Assembly: GCF_014650755.1 (NCBI RefSeq)
Contig: NZ_BMVO01000029.1
Coordinates: 1 to 64,000, forward strand
Reading direction: 5' to 3'
Source: Streptomyces chryseus
GTDB lineage: Bacteria > Actinomycetota > Actinomycetes > Streptomycetales > Streptomycetaceae
DNA length: 64,000 nucleotides
The notes under the pieces are model-generated. The model was not told the DNA's origin and made no database searches. It saw nothing but the letters and a program-made list of their open reading frames with translations. Position 1 is the first letter of the stretch. Each line of letters starts with the position of its first letter. Below, in pieces: positions 18,685 through 26,851 of the stretch. The position numbers and the translations under genes are program-made.

Positions 18685-19064
18685 GCCGAGATCTGCTATT
18701 GAGCCGGTTATTCACTCTGCGGAACCAAAGCTTTGCGGAAAGTGTTCAAATCACCAAAATTGTGACACATGCCACCGACTCGTCCACGACCCCCTCGCTT
18801 CGCCCTCATCAGAGTGAGATGCGGCGGGGTTTGATCTTGTTGCGGCCGGCTCGCGGAAGCGATCCGGATCACACTCCGGGTCGCGCGGATCGGCCCCGTC
18901 GCGCCGGTTTGCTCCGGTTGCGCCGATTGCTCCGGTCGCGACACCTTGAGGACGTTTGCTCGCGCGGTTGCTGCGGCATGTGTCCGCACTCTCTGTTGCA
19001 CAAACCTTTCTCCGGATCCACTAACCGGATGAGGTGAAACATTACGGCCAAAACGGTCACGAGG
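18685..19064. other. Long regulatory intergenic region between whiB and the cysteine dioxygenase leader
   Basis: This stretch holds no credible protein gene. The half near whiB (to about 18780) is markedly AT-rich for this genome, which suits a large, multi-input developmental promoter. Part of a BldD-like site (TCACC) is seen near 18751, but the full consensus is not evident. Confidence 0.5.
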
Positions 19065-19093
19065 TTGACAGCGAGTGAGCAACCAGGTCTCCT
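19065..19093 (+). promoter_or_regulatory. Possible promoter of the polycysteine leader ORF
   Basis: TTGACA at 19065-19070 is a consensus -35. A weak -10 (TCTCCT, 19088-19093) lies 17 nt on, which would place the transcript start at or next to the ATG at 19101. The -10 lacks the usual second-position A, so confidence is modest. Confidence 0.4.
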
Positions 19094-19100
19094 TGAACGC

Positions 19101-19208
19101 ATGCCGATGACCGCAGCGCTCCCCCGCACCCACACGCGTGGGTCCCGTGGCGCTGCCCAGGTCCGGTTCGGCGCTTCCTGCTCCTGTTGCTGTTGTTCCA
19201 GCTGTTGA
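19101..19208 (+). CDS. Cysteine-rich leader peptide (candidate cysteine attenuator)
   Basis: A 35-codon ORF starts MPMTAALPRTHTRG and ends ASCSCCCCSSC, with six cysteines in its last nine codons. It ends 123 bp before the cysteine dioxygenase start. Such polycysteine uORFs, often leaderless, are known in mycobacteria to sense cysteine through ribosome stalling. A consensus -35 upstream would put the transcript start at the ATG. TCCAGCTG occurs at 19197-19204, overlapping the last codons, and again at 19220-19227; the self-complementary CAGCTG cores could pair, so ribosome position could change RNA structure. The coding call rests on composition and position; translation is not proven. Confidence 0.6.
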   Translation: MPMTAALPRTHTRGSRGAAQVRFGASCSCCCCSSC

Positions 19209-19331
19209 AGCCTTCGCGCTCCAGCTGACGCTCCGTAGCGGCCCGTGTCCGCCGCACCCGCTTCTGCGTTCGCGTCTCGCGACCACTCTTCCTGCGACAC
19301 CCCAGCACTCATGCCGAGGAACCCCCGCACC

Positions 19332-19841
19332 ATGAACAGCGACAGCGACCTCCAGATCGCCGGCGACATCCTCGCCGTCCAGCACCTCCTCCAGCCCGCC
19401 CGCGAGCACCCGGCCACCGTCGCCGAGTTCGCCGGCCTCGCCCGTTCCATCGCCGCCGATCGCGCGCAGTGGGAACACCTCGTCTCGTACGACGCCACCA
19501 GCCGCTGGTACCACCGGCTACGTACCGGACCCGGATACGAGGTCTGGCTGCTCAGCTGGGTGCCCGGTCAAGGCAGCGGCATGCATGATCACGGGCGTTC
19601 TTCCGGTGTACTTACCGTCCTGTCGGGTGAGTTGACCGAGCACACGGGTGAGGGGCGCGTCCGGCGCACGCTCGCGGCGGGCTCGCAGCGGGTGTTCGCG
19701 CCCGGTTACGCCCACGACGTCGTCAACGACGCGCTGGAGCCGGCCGTCAGCCTGCACGTCTACTTCCCGGGCCTCACCGAGATGCCGATGCACGCGGCGC
19801 GGTGCGCGTCCCCGGCCGCCCAGGATGTCGTACCGGCCTGA
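19332..19841 (+). CDS. Cysteine dioxygenase family protein
   Basis: This 169-residue cupin protein starts MNSDSDLQIAGDILAVQHLL. Metal-binding histidines are seen in GSGMHDHGRSSG (His85, His87) and GYAHDVVND (His128), with the fold completed by SLHVYFPGL. Cysteine dioxygenases are iron enzymes that oxidise cysteine to cysteine sulfinate and so lower free cysteine. GAGGAA about ten bases upstream supports the ATG. It lies 13 bp before cofD, and the upstream polycysteine ORF suggests control by cysteine level, which fits the substrate. Confidence 0.88.
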   Translation: MNSDSDLQIAGDILAVQHLLQPAREHPATVAEFAGLARSIAADRAQWEHLVSYDATSRWYHRLRTGPGYEVWLLSWVPGQGSGMHDHGRSSGVLTVLSGELTEHTGEGRVRRTLAAGSQRVFAPGYAHDVVNDALEPAVSLHVYFPGLTEMPMHAARCASPAAQDVVPA

Positions 19842-19847
19842 CAGACT
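19842..19847 (+). promoter_or_regulatory. Possible -10 box for leaderless cofD
   Basis: CAGACT ends seven bases before the cofD ATG, which has no ribosome binding site. The box falls across the cysteine dioxygenase stop codon. Confidence 0.35.
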
Positions 19848-19854
19848 GCTGTGC

Positions 19855-20811
19855 ATGCGCATTGTGGTTCTGGCAGGCGGTATTGGTGGCGCTCGCTTCC
19901 TCCGCGGCCTCAAGTCGGCCGCGCCTGACGCGGACATCACCGTCATCGGCAACACCGGTGACGACATTCATCTGTTCGGGCTGAAGGTCTGCCCCGACCT
20001 CGACACCGTGATGTACACCCTCGGCGGTGGCATCAACGAGGAGCAGGGCTGGGGGCGTGCGGACGAGACCTTCCAGGTCAAGGGCGAGCTCGCGGCGTAC
20101 GGCGTGGGGCCGGAGTGGTTCGGGCTCGGCGACCGCGACTTCGCGACGCACATCGTCCGTACGCAGATGCTCGGCGCGGGTTATCCGCTGAGCGCGGTCA
20201 CCGAGGCGCTGTGCGAGCGGTGGCAGCCGGGGGTGCGGCTGCTGCCCATGTCCGACGACCGCATCGAGACGCATGTCGCGGTGGACGTGGACGGGGAACG
20301 CAAGGCCGTCCACTTCCAGGAGTACTGGGTGAAGATGCGCGCGTCGGTGGACGCCCAGGCCGTCGTGCCGGTGGGCGCTGAGCAGGCGAAGCCGGCGCCG
20401 GGCGTTCTGGAGGCCATCGGTTCGGCCGACGTCATTCTGTTCCCGCCGTCCAACCCGGTGGTGAGCGTCGGGACCATCCTCGCCGTGCCCGGTGTCCGGG
20501 AGGCGATCGCCGACGCGGGGGTGCCGGTGGTGGGGCTTTCGCCCATCGTCGGCGACGCGCCCGTGCGGGGCATGGCCGACAAGGTGCTGGCCGCCGTGGG
20601 CGTCGAGTCCACGGCCGCGGCCGTCGCACTGCACTACGGGTCGGGGCTGCTCGACGGGTGGCTCGTCGACACCGTGGACGCGGGGGCGGTGGACGAGGTG
20701 GAGAGCGCGGGCGTGCGGTGCCGGGCGGTTCCGCTGATGATGACCGACGTGGAGGCCACGGCCACGATGGCCCGGGAGGCGCTGGCGCTGGCGGAGGAGG
20801 TACGGGCGTGA
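19855..20811 (+). CDS. cofD: 2-phospho-L-lactate transferase (F420 biosynthesis)
   Basis: This 318-residue enzyme (CofD/FbiA) transfers the phospholactyl or enolpyruvyl group from its guanylylated donor to the deazaflavin Fo, making the F420-0 precursor. It starts MRIVVLAGGIGGARFLRGL, the family's nucleotide-binding N-terminus, followed by VIGNTGDDIHLFGLKVCPDLDT with the conserved GNTGDD, and FPPSNPVVSVGTIL near residue 200. The stop overlaps the next gene (GTGA), so cofD and fbiB are translationally coupled, as in other actinobacteria. No ribosome binding site is seen before the ATG. Confidence 0.95.
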   Translation: MRIVVLAGGIGGARFLRGLKSAAPDADITVIGNTGDDIHLFGLKVCPDLDTVMYTLGGGINEEQGWGRADETFQVKGELAAYGVGPEWFGLGDRDFATHIVRTQMLGAGYPLSAVTEALCERWQPGVRLLPMSDDRIETHVAVDVDGERKAVHFQEYWVKMRASVDAQAVVPVGAEQAKPAPGVLEAIGSADVILFPPSNPVVSVGTILAVPGVREAIADAGVPVVGLSPIVGDAPVRGMADKVLAAVGVESTAAAVALHYGSGLLDGWLVDTVDAGAVDEVESAGVRCRAVPLMMTDVEATATMAREALALAEEVRA

Positions 20812-22232
20812 GGTCGGGGGGCAGCACGGCGGGGGTGGACTCGGGGGGCGTGAGTTCGGCGGAGGTGCGCTCGGGGGGCTTGGTTCCGGCTTCTGGTGCG
20901 GGTGCGGTGGCTGGTTCGGGTGCGGTGCGTGAGTCTGGTGCGGGTGGTGTGGTTCGGGTGTGGGCGGTGCCCGGGATGCCCGAAGTGCGCGGCGGGGACG
21001 ACATCGCTCAGTTGATCGCGGCATCCCGGCCCGGGCTCGTCGACGGCGACATCCTGCTCGTCACTTCGAAGATCGTCAGCAAGGCGGAGGGCCGCGTCGT
21101 GGCGGCGGCCGACCGTGAGGCAGCCATCGACGCGGAGACCATACGCGTGGTCGCGCGGCGCGGAGCCCTTCGTATCGTCGAGAACCGGCACGGCCTCGTC
21201 ATGGCCGCGGCCGGTGTCGACGCGTCCAACACCGCGGCCGGGACCGTGCTCCTGCTGCCCGCCGACCCCGATGCCGCGGCGCGGCAGATCCGGGACGGGT
21301 TGCGGGACGCGCTCGGCGTGGACGTGGGCGTCGTGGTGACGGACACCTTCGGACGGCCCTGGCGCAACGGTCTGACCGACGTGGCGATCGGCGCCGCGGG
21401 GGTGCGGGTCCTCGAAGACCTGCGGGGCGGGACCGATGCGTACGGCAATCCGCTGAACGTGACGGTCGTCGCCGTCGCGGACGAGCTGGCCGCGGCCGGT
21501 GATCTGGTGAAGGGCAAGACCGGGGGGCTGCCGGTCGCCGTGGTGCGGGGGCTTTCGCACCTGGTGGGGGCCGACGGAGGCGGGCGTGACCTGGTCCGGT
21601 CGGCGGCCGACGACATGTTCCGGCTCGGGACGTCGGAGGCGGTACGGGAAGCGGTGACGCAGCGGCGTACCGTGCGGGAGTTCACCGACGAGCCGGTGGA
21701 TCCGGCGGCGGTACGGCGCGCTGTCGCGGCGGCGGTCACCGCGCCCGCGCCCCATCACACGACGCCGTGGCGCTTCGTCCTGGTGGAGTCGGAGGCGGCG
21801 CGGAAGGCGCTGCTCGACGCGATGCGCGCCGCGTGGGTGGCGGACCTGCGGGCCGACGGGAAGTCGGAGGAGTCGATCGCGAAGCGCGTCCGGCGGGGGG
21901 ACGTGCTGCGGAACGCTCCTTACCTGGTGGTGCCGTGCATGGTGATGGACGGCTCGCACGCGTACGGAGACCCGCGTCGCGACGCTGCGGAGCGGGAGAT
22001 GTTCGTCGTCGCGGCGGGGGCCGGTGTGCAGAACTTCTTGGTGGCGTTGGCCGGGGAGCGGCTGGGGTCGGCGTGGGTTTCGTCGACGATGTTCTGCCGT
22101 GAGGTGGTGCGGGAGGTGCTGCGGCTGCCCGAGGGGTGGGACCCGATGGGGGCGGTGGCGGTGGGTCACGCGGCGGGGCCGCCGAAGGAACGGGCGGCAC
22201 GGGATGCGGAGGCGTACGTCTCGGTGCGCTGA
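20808..22232 (+). CDS. fbiB: Coenzyme F420-0:L-glutamate ligase / dehydro-F420-0 reductase
   Basis: This 474-residue bifunctional protein has an N-terminal CofE-like gamma-glutamyl ligase domain (from VWAVPGMPEVRGGDDIAQ near residue 51 through DTFGRPWRNGLTDVAIG near 180) and a C-terminal nitroreductase-fold FMN domain (from RRTVREFTDEPVD near 286) that reduces dehydro-F420-0. The GTG overlaps the cofD stop. The first 48 residues are Gly/Ser/Ala/Val-rich low-complexity sequence that is not part of the known fold; translation might instead begin further in, but the overlap with cofD supports the long form. Confidence 0.93.
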   Translation: MRSGGSTAGVDSGGVSSAEVRSGGLVPASGAGAVAGSGAVRESGAGGVVRVWAVPGMPEVRGGDDIAQLIAASRPGLVDGDILLVTSKIVSKAEGRVVAAADREAAIDAETIRVVARRGALRIVENRHGLVMAAAGVDASNTAAGTVLLLPADPDAAARQIRDGLRDALGVDVGVVVTDTFGRPWRNGLTDVAIGAAGVRVLEDLRGGTDAYGNPLNVTVVAVADELAAAGDLVKGKTGGLPVAVVRGLSHLVGADGGGRDLVRSAADDMFRLGTSEAVREAVTQRRTVREFTDEPVDPAAVRRAVAAAVTAPAPHHTTPWRFVLVESEAARKALLDAMRAAWVADLRADGKSEESIAKRVRRGDVLRNAPYLVVPCMVMDGSHAYGDPRRDAAEREMFVVAAGAGVQNFLVALAGERLGSAWVSSTMFCREVVREVLRLPEGWDPMGAVAVGHAAGPPKERAARDAEAYVSVR

Positions 22233-22283
22233 GGGGGCCTTGTCCGGGGGGCGGGGGCTCTGGGGGCCGGAGGCTTCGGGGTC

Positions 22284-22360
22284 GGCACCGTCACAGGTGA
22301 AAGGTGGCGTTGCCCGAGCCCGCCGCCCCGGCACCGTCACAGGTGCAAGGTGGCATCGCC
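22284..22360. repeat. Pair of 31-bp imperfect direct repeats
   Basis: GGCACCGTCACAGGTG followed by AAGGTGGC-type sequence occurs at 22284-22314 and again at 22330-22360 with three differences. It sits between convergent genes (fbiB and the DNA glycosylase). It could be a dispersed intergenic element. Confidence 0.7.
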
Positions 22361-22382
22361 ACGGTTCGGGGTGTGTCGGGGG

Positions 22383-23387
22383 CTACAGGGCCGCTATGTT
22401 GCCCGGGGTCATTCTCGGGGCGTGGCGGGGCGGGGTCCGGCCTGAGAGGAGGATCAGGCGGGCCGCGCGGTGGCGTTGGCCTGCGTACGGGGCCAGGAGT
22501 TCCAGCATCGCGTCGTCGTCCGCGTCGCGGTTGCCGGCCAGGGCGTAGCCGACCGTGCTCGGCAGGTGGTAGTCGCCGACCGACACCGCGTCGGGGGCCC
22601 CGTTGCTGCGCTGCAGCGTCTCCGCGGCGGTCCAGGGGCCGATGCCCGGGATCAGTTGCAGGCGGGCCGAGGCCTGTTCCAGGGGCATCGTGGCCGCCTC
22701 CTCCAGGCGTCGCGCCACCCGTACCGCTCGCAGGATCGTCACGGAACGCTTGCTGTCCACGCCCGCGCGGTGCCACTCCCAGGAGGGGATGAGGGCCCAG
22801 GTCCTGGGCGAGGGCGTGATGTGCAGGTCCACCGGGCCGGGGGCCGGGTCGCCGTACGTGCGGATCAGCAGGCGCCAGGCGCGGTACGCCTCGTGGGTGG
22901 TGACCTTCTGTTCCAGGATGGACGCGATCAGGGATTCGAGGACCAGGCCCGTGCGGCCCAGCCGCAGGCCCGGGCGGCGGCGCCAGGTGTCGGCGACGAC
23001 GCGGTGGCGCGGTACGAAGGCGGACGGGTCGTCCAAGGAGCCGAGGAGCGGCGGCAGTTCGTCGAGGAGCCAGTCGGCTCCCTCACCCCAGGCCGTCGCC
23101 TCCACGACGCCCGCGCCGGCGGACACGCGCAGGGTGCCCGGGCCGGCGGGTGTGCGGCAGGTGCGCCAGAAGGCGCCGTCGGGGGTCGCGCGGAACGTGG
23201 GGTCGGCGGGGCCGCGGCGGAGCGGCCCCAGGGCCAGGGCGAGGTCGAGGGGGCCCGGCGGGGTCCAGGTGCGGGTGCGCGCCGACGGTGCCGGTGTGCT
23301 CTGGCGCGGGACGGACCCGGTCGCCGCCGTGTCTCCGCCCCGCACCGTGGTGCGGGTGACGGGGCGGGGCGCGAAGCGGCCTGACAC
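22383..23387 (-). CDS. HhH-GPD DNA glycosylase (3-methyladenine glycosylase type)
   Basis: This 334-residue protein begins with GTG, supported by AAGGA upstream. The C-terminal half has the helix-hairpin-helix motif LIPGIGPWTAAETL near residue 245 and the catalytic aspartate in VSVGDYHLPS near 272, as in AlkA-like and related base-excision glycosylases. An N-terminal beta domain (residues 45-130) resembles the TATA-binding-like domain of AlkA. No iron-sulfur cluster cysteines are seen. It should remove alkylated or otherwise damaged bases; the exact substrate is not clear. Confidence 0.86.
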   Translation of the reverse strand: MSGRFAPRPVTRTTVRGGDTAATGSVPRQSTPAPSARTRTWTPPGPLDLALALGPLRRGPADPTFRATPDGAFWRTCRTPAGPGTLRVSAGAGVVEATAWGEGADWLLDELPPLLGSLDDPSAFVPRHRVVADTWRRRPGLRLGRTGLVLESLIASILEQKVTTHEAYRAWRLLIRTYGDPAPGPVDLHITPSPRTWALIPSWEWHRAGVDSKRSVTILRAVRVARRLEEAATMPLEQASARLQLIPGIGPWTAAETLQRSNGAPDAVSVGDYHLPSTVGYALAGNRDADDDAMLELLAPYAGQRHRAARLILLSGRTPPRHAPRMTPGNIAAL

Positions 23388-23427
23388 GGGTGCGGTCCTT
23401 GGGTCGACAGGTGCGTGGGCTTCGAGC

Positions 23428-24510
23428 CTACTGGTCCGACGAGAAGCGGAGCGAGGCGTCGGGCAGCGTCGCGCCGCACCACACCCGTACGCCTTCGCGC
23501 AGCTCGTTGTCCGCGCCCACCGTGGCGCCGTCGCCGACGACCGCGCCGGACACGAGGGTGCGGGCGCCGATCCTCGCGCCCGCGCCGATGAGGGAGTCGG
23601 TGATCACCGCGCCGGGCTCGATCACGGCACCGGCGAGGATCGCGCTGCCGTCGACGCGGGCACCCTCGCCGACCGTCGCGCCCTCGCCGACGACCGTGCC
23701 GCCGGTCAGCTTCGCGTCGGTGGCGACCGACGCGGTCGGCAGGACCAGACGGTCGCCGCAGCGGCCCGGCACCGCCGGGGACGGCGCCCTGCCGAGGACC
23801 AGGTCCGCCGAGCCGCGGACGAACGCCTGGGGGGTGCCCAGGTCCAGCCAGTACGTCGAGTCGACCATGCCCTGGAGGTGCGCGCCCGAGGACAGCAGGT
23901 CGGGGAAGGTCTCGCGTTCCACGGAGACGGGGCGGCCCGCGGGGATCGTGTCTATGACCGAGCGGCGGAAGACGTACGCACCCGCGTTGATCTGGTCGGT
24001 GACGATCTCCTCGGGGGTCTGGGGCTTTTCGAGGAACGCCGTGACCCGGCCCGTGGGGTCGGTGGGAACGAGGCCGAAGGCCCTGGGGTCCTCGACCCGG
24101 GTGAGGTGCAGGGAGACGTCGGCGCCCGAGGTGGTGTGGGTGGAGACGAGGGCGCCGATGTCGAGACCGGTGAGGATGTCCCCGTTGAAGATCAGGACCG
24201 GGTCGTCGGGAGACGAGTGCAGGCGTGAGGCGACGTTGCGGATGGCGCCGCCGGTGCCGAGCGGCTCCTCCTCGGTCACGTACTCCAGGTGCAGACCGAG
24301 GGCGGAGCCGTCGCCGAAGTACGGCTCGAAGACCTCGGCGAGGTACGACGTCGCGAGGACGACGTGTTCGACTCCGGCCGCCCGCGCGCGGGCCAGCTGG
24401 TGGGTGAGGAAGGGCACACCGGCCGCCGGGACCATGGGCTTCGGTGTGTGCACGGTGAGCGGGCGCAACCGGGTGCCCTTGCCGCCGACCAGGAGGATCG
24501 CTTCAGTCAC
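23428..24510 (-). CDS. Nucleotidyltransferase, probable mannose-1-phosphate guanylyltransferase
   Basis: This 360-residue protein starts VTEAILLVGGKGTRLRPLT, the sugar-nucleotide transferase signature, then PKPMVPAAGVPFL, and has FNGDILTGLDI near residue 110 and FLEKPQTPEEI near 160. The C-terminal third (from about 255) is a left-handed beta-helix of hexapeptide repeats. Streptomyces orthologs are generally called GDP-mannose pyrophosphorylases; glucose-1-phosphate thymidylyl or uridylyl activity cannot be ruled out from sequence. A TACACT -10 box lies at 24558-24563. With manA and manB in the same window, GDP-mannose synthesis is the likely role. Confidence 0.85.
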   Translation of the reverse strand: MTEAILLVGGKGTRLRPLTVHTPKPMVPAAGVPFLTHQLARARAAGVEHVVLATSYLAEVFEPYFGDGSALGLHLEYVTEEEPLGTGGAIRNVASRLHSSPDDPVLIFNGDILTGLDIGALVSTHTTSGADVSLHLTRVEDPRAFGLVPTDPTGRVTAFLEKPQTPEEIVTDQINAGAYVFRRSVIDTIPAGRPVSVERETFPDLLSSGAHLQGMVDSTYWLDLGTPQAFVRGSADLVLGRAPSPAVPGRCGDRLVLPTASVATDAKLTGGTVVGEGATVGEGARVDGSAILAGAVIEPGAVITDSLIGAGARIGARTLVSGAVVGDGATVGADNELREGVRVWCGATLPDASLRFSSDQ

Positions 24511-24587
24511 CTTGTCGTCTCTGCTTCCTGCTGGGGCCGGCCGGGTACGGGCAGGCCAGTGTATGCAGACCGTTCGATCAGCCCCGG

Positions 24588-25958
24588 TCAGCGGCCCTGT
24601 AGGCGGGCGGAGGCGTCCCGGGTCTCGTCGAGCTTGCTGTAGAGGCGGCCTCCCGGACAGTCGGTGGCGTATCCGTCCCGGTGTCCGGAAATGACGTTGA
24701 GCTTGACGATGGTGCCCTTCTTGTAGCGGTTGCCGCCACCGGACTTGAGCGTGGTCTTGGCGCGCGGGTCGGCGCCGTACAGGCCGAGCTTCCAGGCGGT
24801 GAGGCGGGCGACCGCGTTGACGACGGCGGCGGGTGGGTTGGACTTGCTGTAGGTGCCGAGGACGGCGATGCCCGTGCTGTTGCTGTTGAAACCGCGAGTG
24901 TGCGCCCCCAGGACCGGCTTGGCCACACCGCCTGCCCTGCCTTCGTAGATGTTTCCGCACTTGTCGACGGCGAAGTTGTAGCCGAAGTCGCGCCAGCCGC
25001 TGCTCTTGACGTGGTAGCGGTAGATACTGCGCAGGACGGAGTCGGCCTGCGAGCAGCTGTAGTTGTTGCCGGTCGCGCTGTGGTGCACGAAGGCGGCCTT
25101 GACGCTCTTCGTGTAGACGAAGTTGCGCTCGCGGAGCTGCTCGTTCGCGCCCCAGCCCTTGCGCGTGACGATGCGCGGGCGGGGACCGATCAGCGGCTTT
25201 CCGCCGCCCAGCCAGAAGGTCTGTTCCTCCGTCTCCGCCTTGCTCAGCGCCGGTACTTCGGTGGCGCCGAGCGGGACGAGATCGGCGTTGACCGCCGAGG
25301 CGGCGGCGTCCTCCGCGGTCAGGAGGGCGGTCCGGGGGTCGTCCGCGTCGTCGGCCGCGGTCTGCGCCGCCGTGTCGTCGGCGCCGGCCTCGGCGGTGTC
25401 GGCCGCCGCGTCGGCGGTGGTCGTCGTGCCGACGGGCGGGTCGTCGCCCGGGTCGACCAGTTCGAGGCGCAGGCCGGACGGGAGGCGGGCGGGGGCCGCA
25501 CCGCGTACGGCGGGGTCCTCGGGGCGTACCCGTACCTCTACGCCGTCACTGGCGCCGACCCACAGGGGCGCGGTCGAGCCGCGGACCCTTCCCGTCTCGC
25601 GCTCCACCGTGCCGGCGTCGGCGGCGTGCTCGTGGTTGTGGGTTTCCAGGGCCTGCCAGCCCGACCAGGCGCCCGTCTCCTTGGAGCGGGTGCGGACCTG
25701 TGCCGTGCCGTGGAGTTCGGCCTCGACGTCGTCCCAGACGACCCCGACCAGCGAGAACGGCTTGGTTTCGCCCTCGGTCCGGCCCTGGGGGGCGGTACCG
25801 GCGGCTCGGCCGTCCGGGGCGAGCGGCCGCAGCGGCAGCGACTGGGTGGAGCCCAGGGGCGCCGTACTGGCGGGGACCGGGGCGGCGACGGCGGCGGTGG
25901 GCAGGACCAGAGCGGCGGTGCACGCGACTCCGATCGCGGAAGCAAGGAATTCACGCAT
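24588..25958 (-). CDS. Secreted N-acetylmuramoyl-L-alanine amidase (PGRP/amidase_2)
   Basis: This 456-residue protein starts MREFLASAIGVACTAALVLP, a signal peptide likely cut after AVAA. An alternative ATG lies 18 bp upstream, but CAAGAT seven bases before 25958 fits a leaderless start there. A long acidic region (about 150-230) leads to the PGRP domain (from about 260): KAAFVHHSATGNNYSC, GYNFAVDKCGNIYEGR and ISGHRDGYATDCPG, with the zinc-binding His, His and Cys present. It should cleave the sugar-peptide bond of peptidoglycan outside the cell. Divergent from a TIGR03089 gene across an AT-rich inverted repeat. Confidence 0.9.
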   Translation of the reverse strand: MREFLASAIGVACTAALVLPTAAVAAPVPASTAPLGSTQSLPLRPLAPDGRAAGTAPQGRTEGETKPFSLVGVVWDDVEAELHGTAQVRTRSKETGAWSGWQALETHNHEHAADAGTVERETGRVRGSTAPLWVGASDGVEVRVRPEDPAVRGAAPARLPSGLRLELVDPGDDPPVGTTTTADAAADTAEAGADDTAAQTAADDADDPRTALLTAEDAAASAVNADLVPLGATEVPALSKAETEEQTFWLGGGKPLIGPRPRIVTRKGWGANEQLRERNFVYTKSVKAAFVHHSATGNNYSCSQADSVLRSIYRYHVKSSGWRDFGYNFAVDKCGNIYEGRAGGVAKPVLGAHTRGFNSNSTGIAVLGTYSKSNPPAAVVNAVARLTAWKLGLYGADPRAKTTLKSGGGNRYKKGTIVKLNVISGHRDGYATDCPGGRLYSKLDETRDASARLQGR

Positions 25959-25965
25959 GCAGCAG

Positions 25966-25994
25966 ATCTTGGACATAAATAGACAAATATGTCC
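25966..25994 (-). promoter_or_regulatory. Promoter with overlapping inverted repeat for the amidase
   Basis: On the minus strand CAAGAT (25966-25971) is a good -10 box, seven bases from the ATG. GGACATA (25971-25977) and TATGTCC (25988-25994) are perfect 7-bp arms 10 bp apart, in DNA far more AT-rich than the surroundings. The repeat covers the space between -35 and -10, where a repressor would block transcription. Confidence 0.5.
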
Positions 25995-26073
25995 ATTGGG
26001 GAATTGACGGCTCGTCGGCCGAACCGGTGTACGGGAAGCCCCGGCGGCACGGCTCCCGTCCGGCGGCGCGGCG

Positions 26074-26079
26074 TACCCT
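26074..26079 (+). promoter_or_regulatory. -10 box for a leaderless start
   Basis: TACCCT ends seven bases before GTG at 26087; no ribosome binding site is present. Confidence 0.5.
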
Positions 26080-26086
26080 TGCGCGG

Positions 26087-26851
26087 GTGAACGCCACCGA
26101 TCGCACCCCCGCCGACCTGCTGCGATCCGCGCTCGCCGCGGACCCGGCGCAGCCCCTGGTCACCTTCTACGACGACGCCACCGGCGAACGCGTGGAACTG
26201 TCCGTCGCCACCTTCGCCAATTGGGTGGCCAAGACCGCCAACCTGCTCCAGGGCGACCTCGGCGCCGCGCCGGGCGACCGGCTCGCGCTGCTGCTCCCCG
26301 CGCACTGGCAGACCGCCGTCTGGCTGCTCGCCTGTTCGTCCGTCGGGGTGGTCGCCGACGTGGGCGGGGACCCGGCCGACGCCGACCTGGTGGTCAGCGG
26401 GCCCGACACGCTGGAGCAGGCGCGGGCCTGCGGCGGGGAGCGCGTGGCGCTCGCGCTGCGCCCCCTGGGCGGCCGCTTCCCGCAGCCGCCCGCCGGCTTC
26501 GCGGACTACGCCGTCGAGGTGCCGGGGCAGGGCGACCGGTTCGCGCCGTACGCGCCCGTCGACCCGGACGCGCCCGCGCTGCGCGTCGGCGGCACCGGGC
26601 TCACGGGCGCCGAGCTGGTCGAGCGGGCGCGCGCGGACGCGCGGACGCTGGGGCTCGGGCCCGGGGCGCGGGTGCTGTCCGGGGCGGCGTACGACACGTG
26701 GGAAGGGCTGTCCTCGGGTCTCTTCGCGCCGCTCGCCGTCGGGGGGTCCGTGGTGCTGTGCCGGAATCTCGGCCAGCTGTCCGAAGGCGGCCTCGCCCAG
26801 CGGACCGAGAGCGAGCGGGTCACCAACACTGCGGTACCGCAAGCGCCCTGA
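26087..26851 (+). CDS. TIGR03089 family protein
   Basis: This 254-residue protein starts VNATDRTPADLLRSALAAD and resembles the N-terminal part of AMP-binding (acyl-CoA ligase-like) enzymes: ELSVATFANWVAKTANLLQ and LLLPAHWQTAVWLLACSSVG. It lacks the phosphate-binding loop and the C-terminal domain that adenylation needs. It fits the small actinobacterial TIGR03089 family of unknown function that sits next to LCP genes. It is likely leaderless, expressed from a TACCCT box. It is 163 bp before the first LCP gene and divergent from the amidase. Confidence 0.8.
   Translation: MNATDRTPADLLRSALAADPAQPLVTFYDDATGERVELSVATFANWVAKTANLLQGDLGAAPGDRLALLLPAHWQTAVWLLACSSVGVVADVGGDPADADLVVSGPDTLEQARACGGERVALALRPLGGRFPQPPAGFADYAVEVPGQGDRFAPYAPVDPDAPALRVGGTGLTGAELVERARADARTLGLGPGARVLSGAAYDTWEGLSSGLFAPLAVGGSVVLCRNLGQLSEGGLAQRTESERVTNTAVPQAP

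Noticed and set aside
19138..19335. 65-codon ORF in another frame over the polycysteine leader
   Set aside because: No family match by eye, low-complexity Pro/Ala/Val content, and no start signal; the frame with the Cys cluster is more informative.
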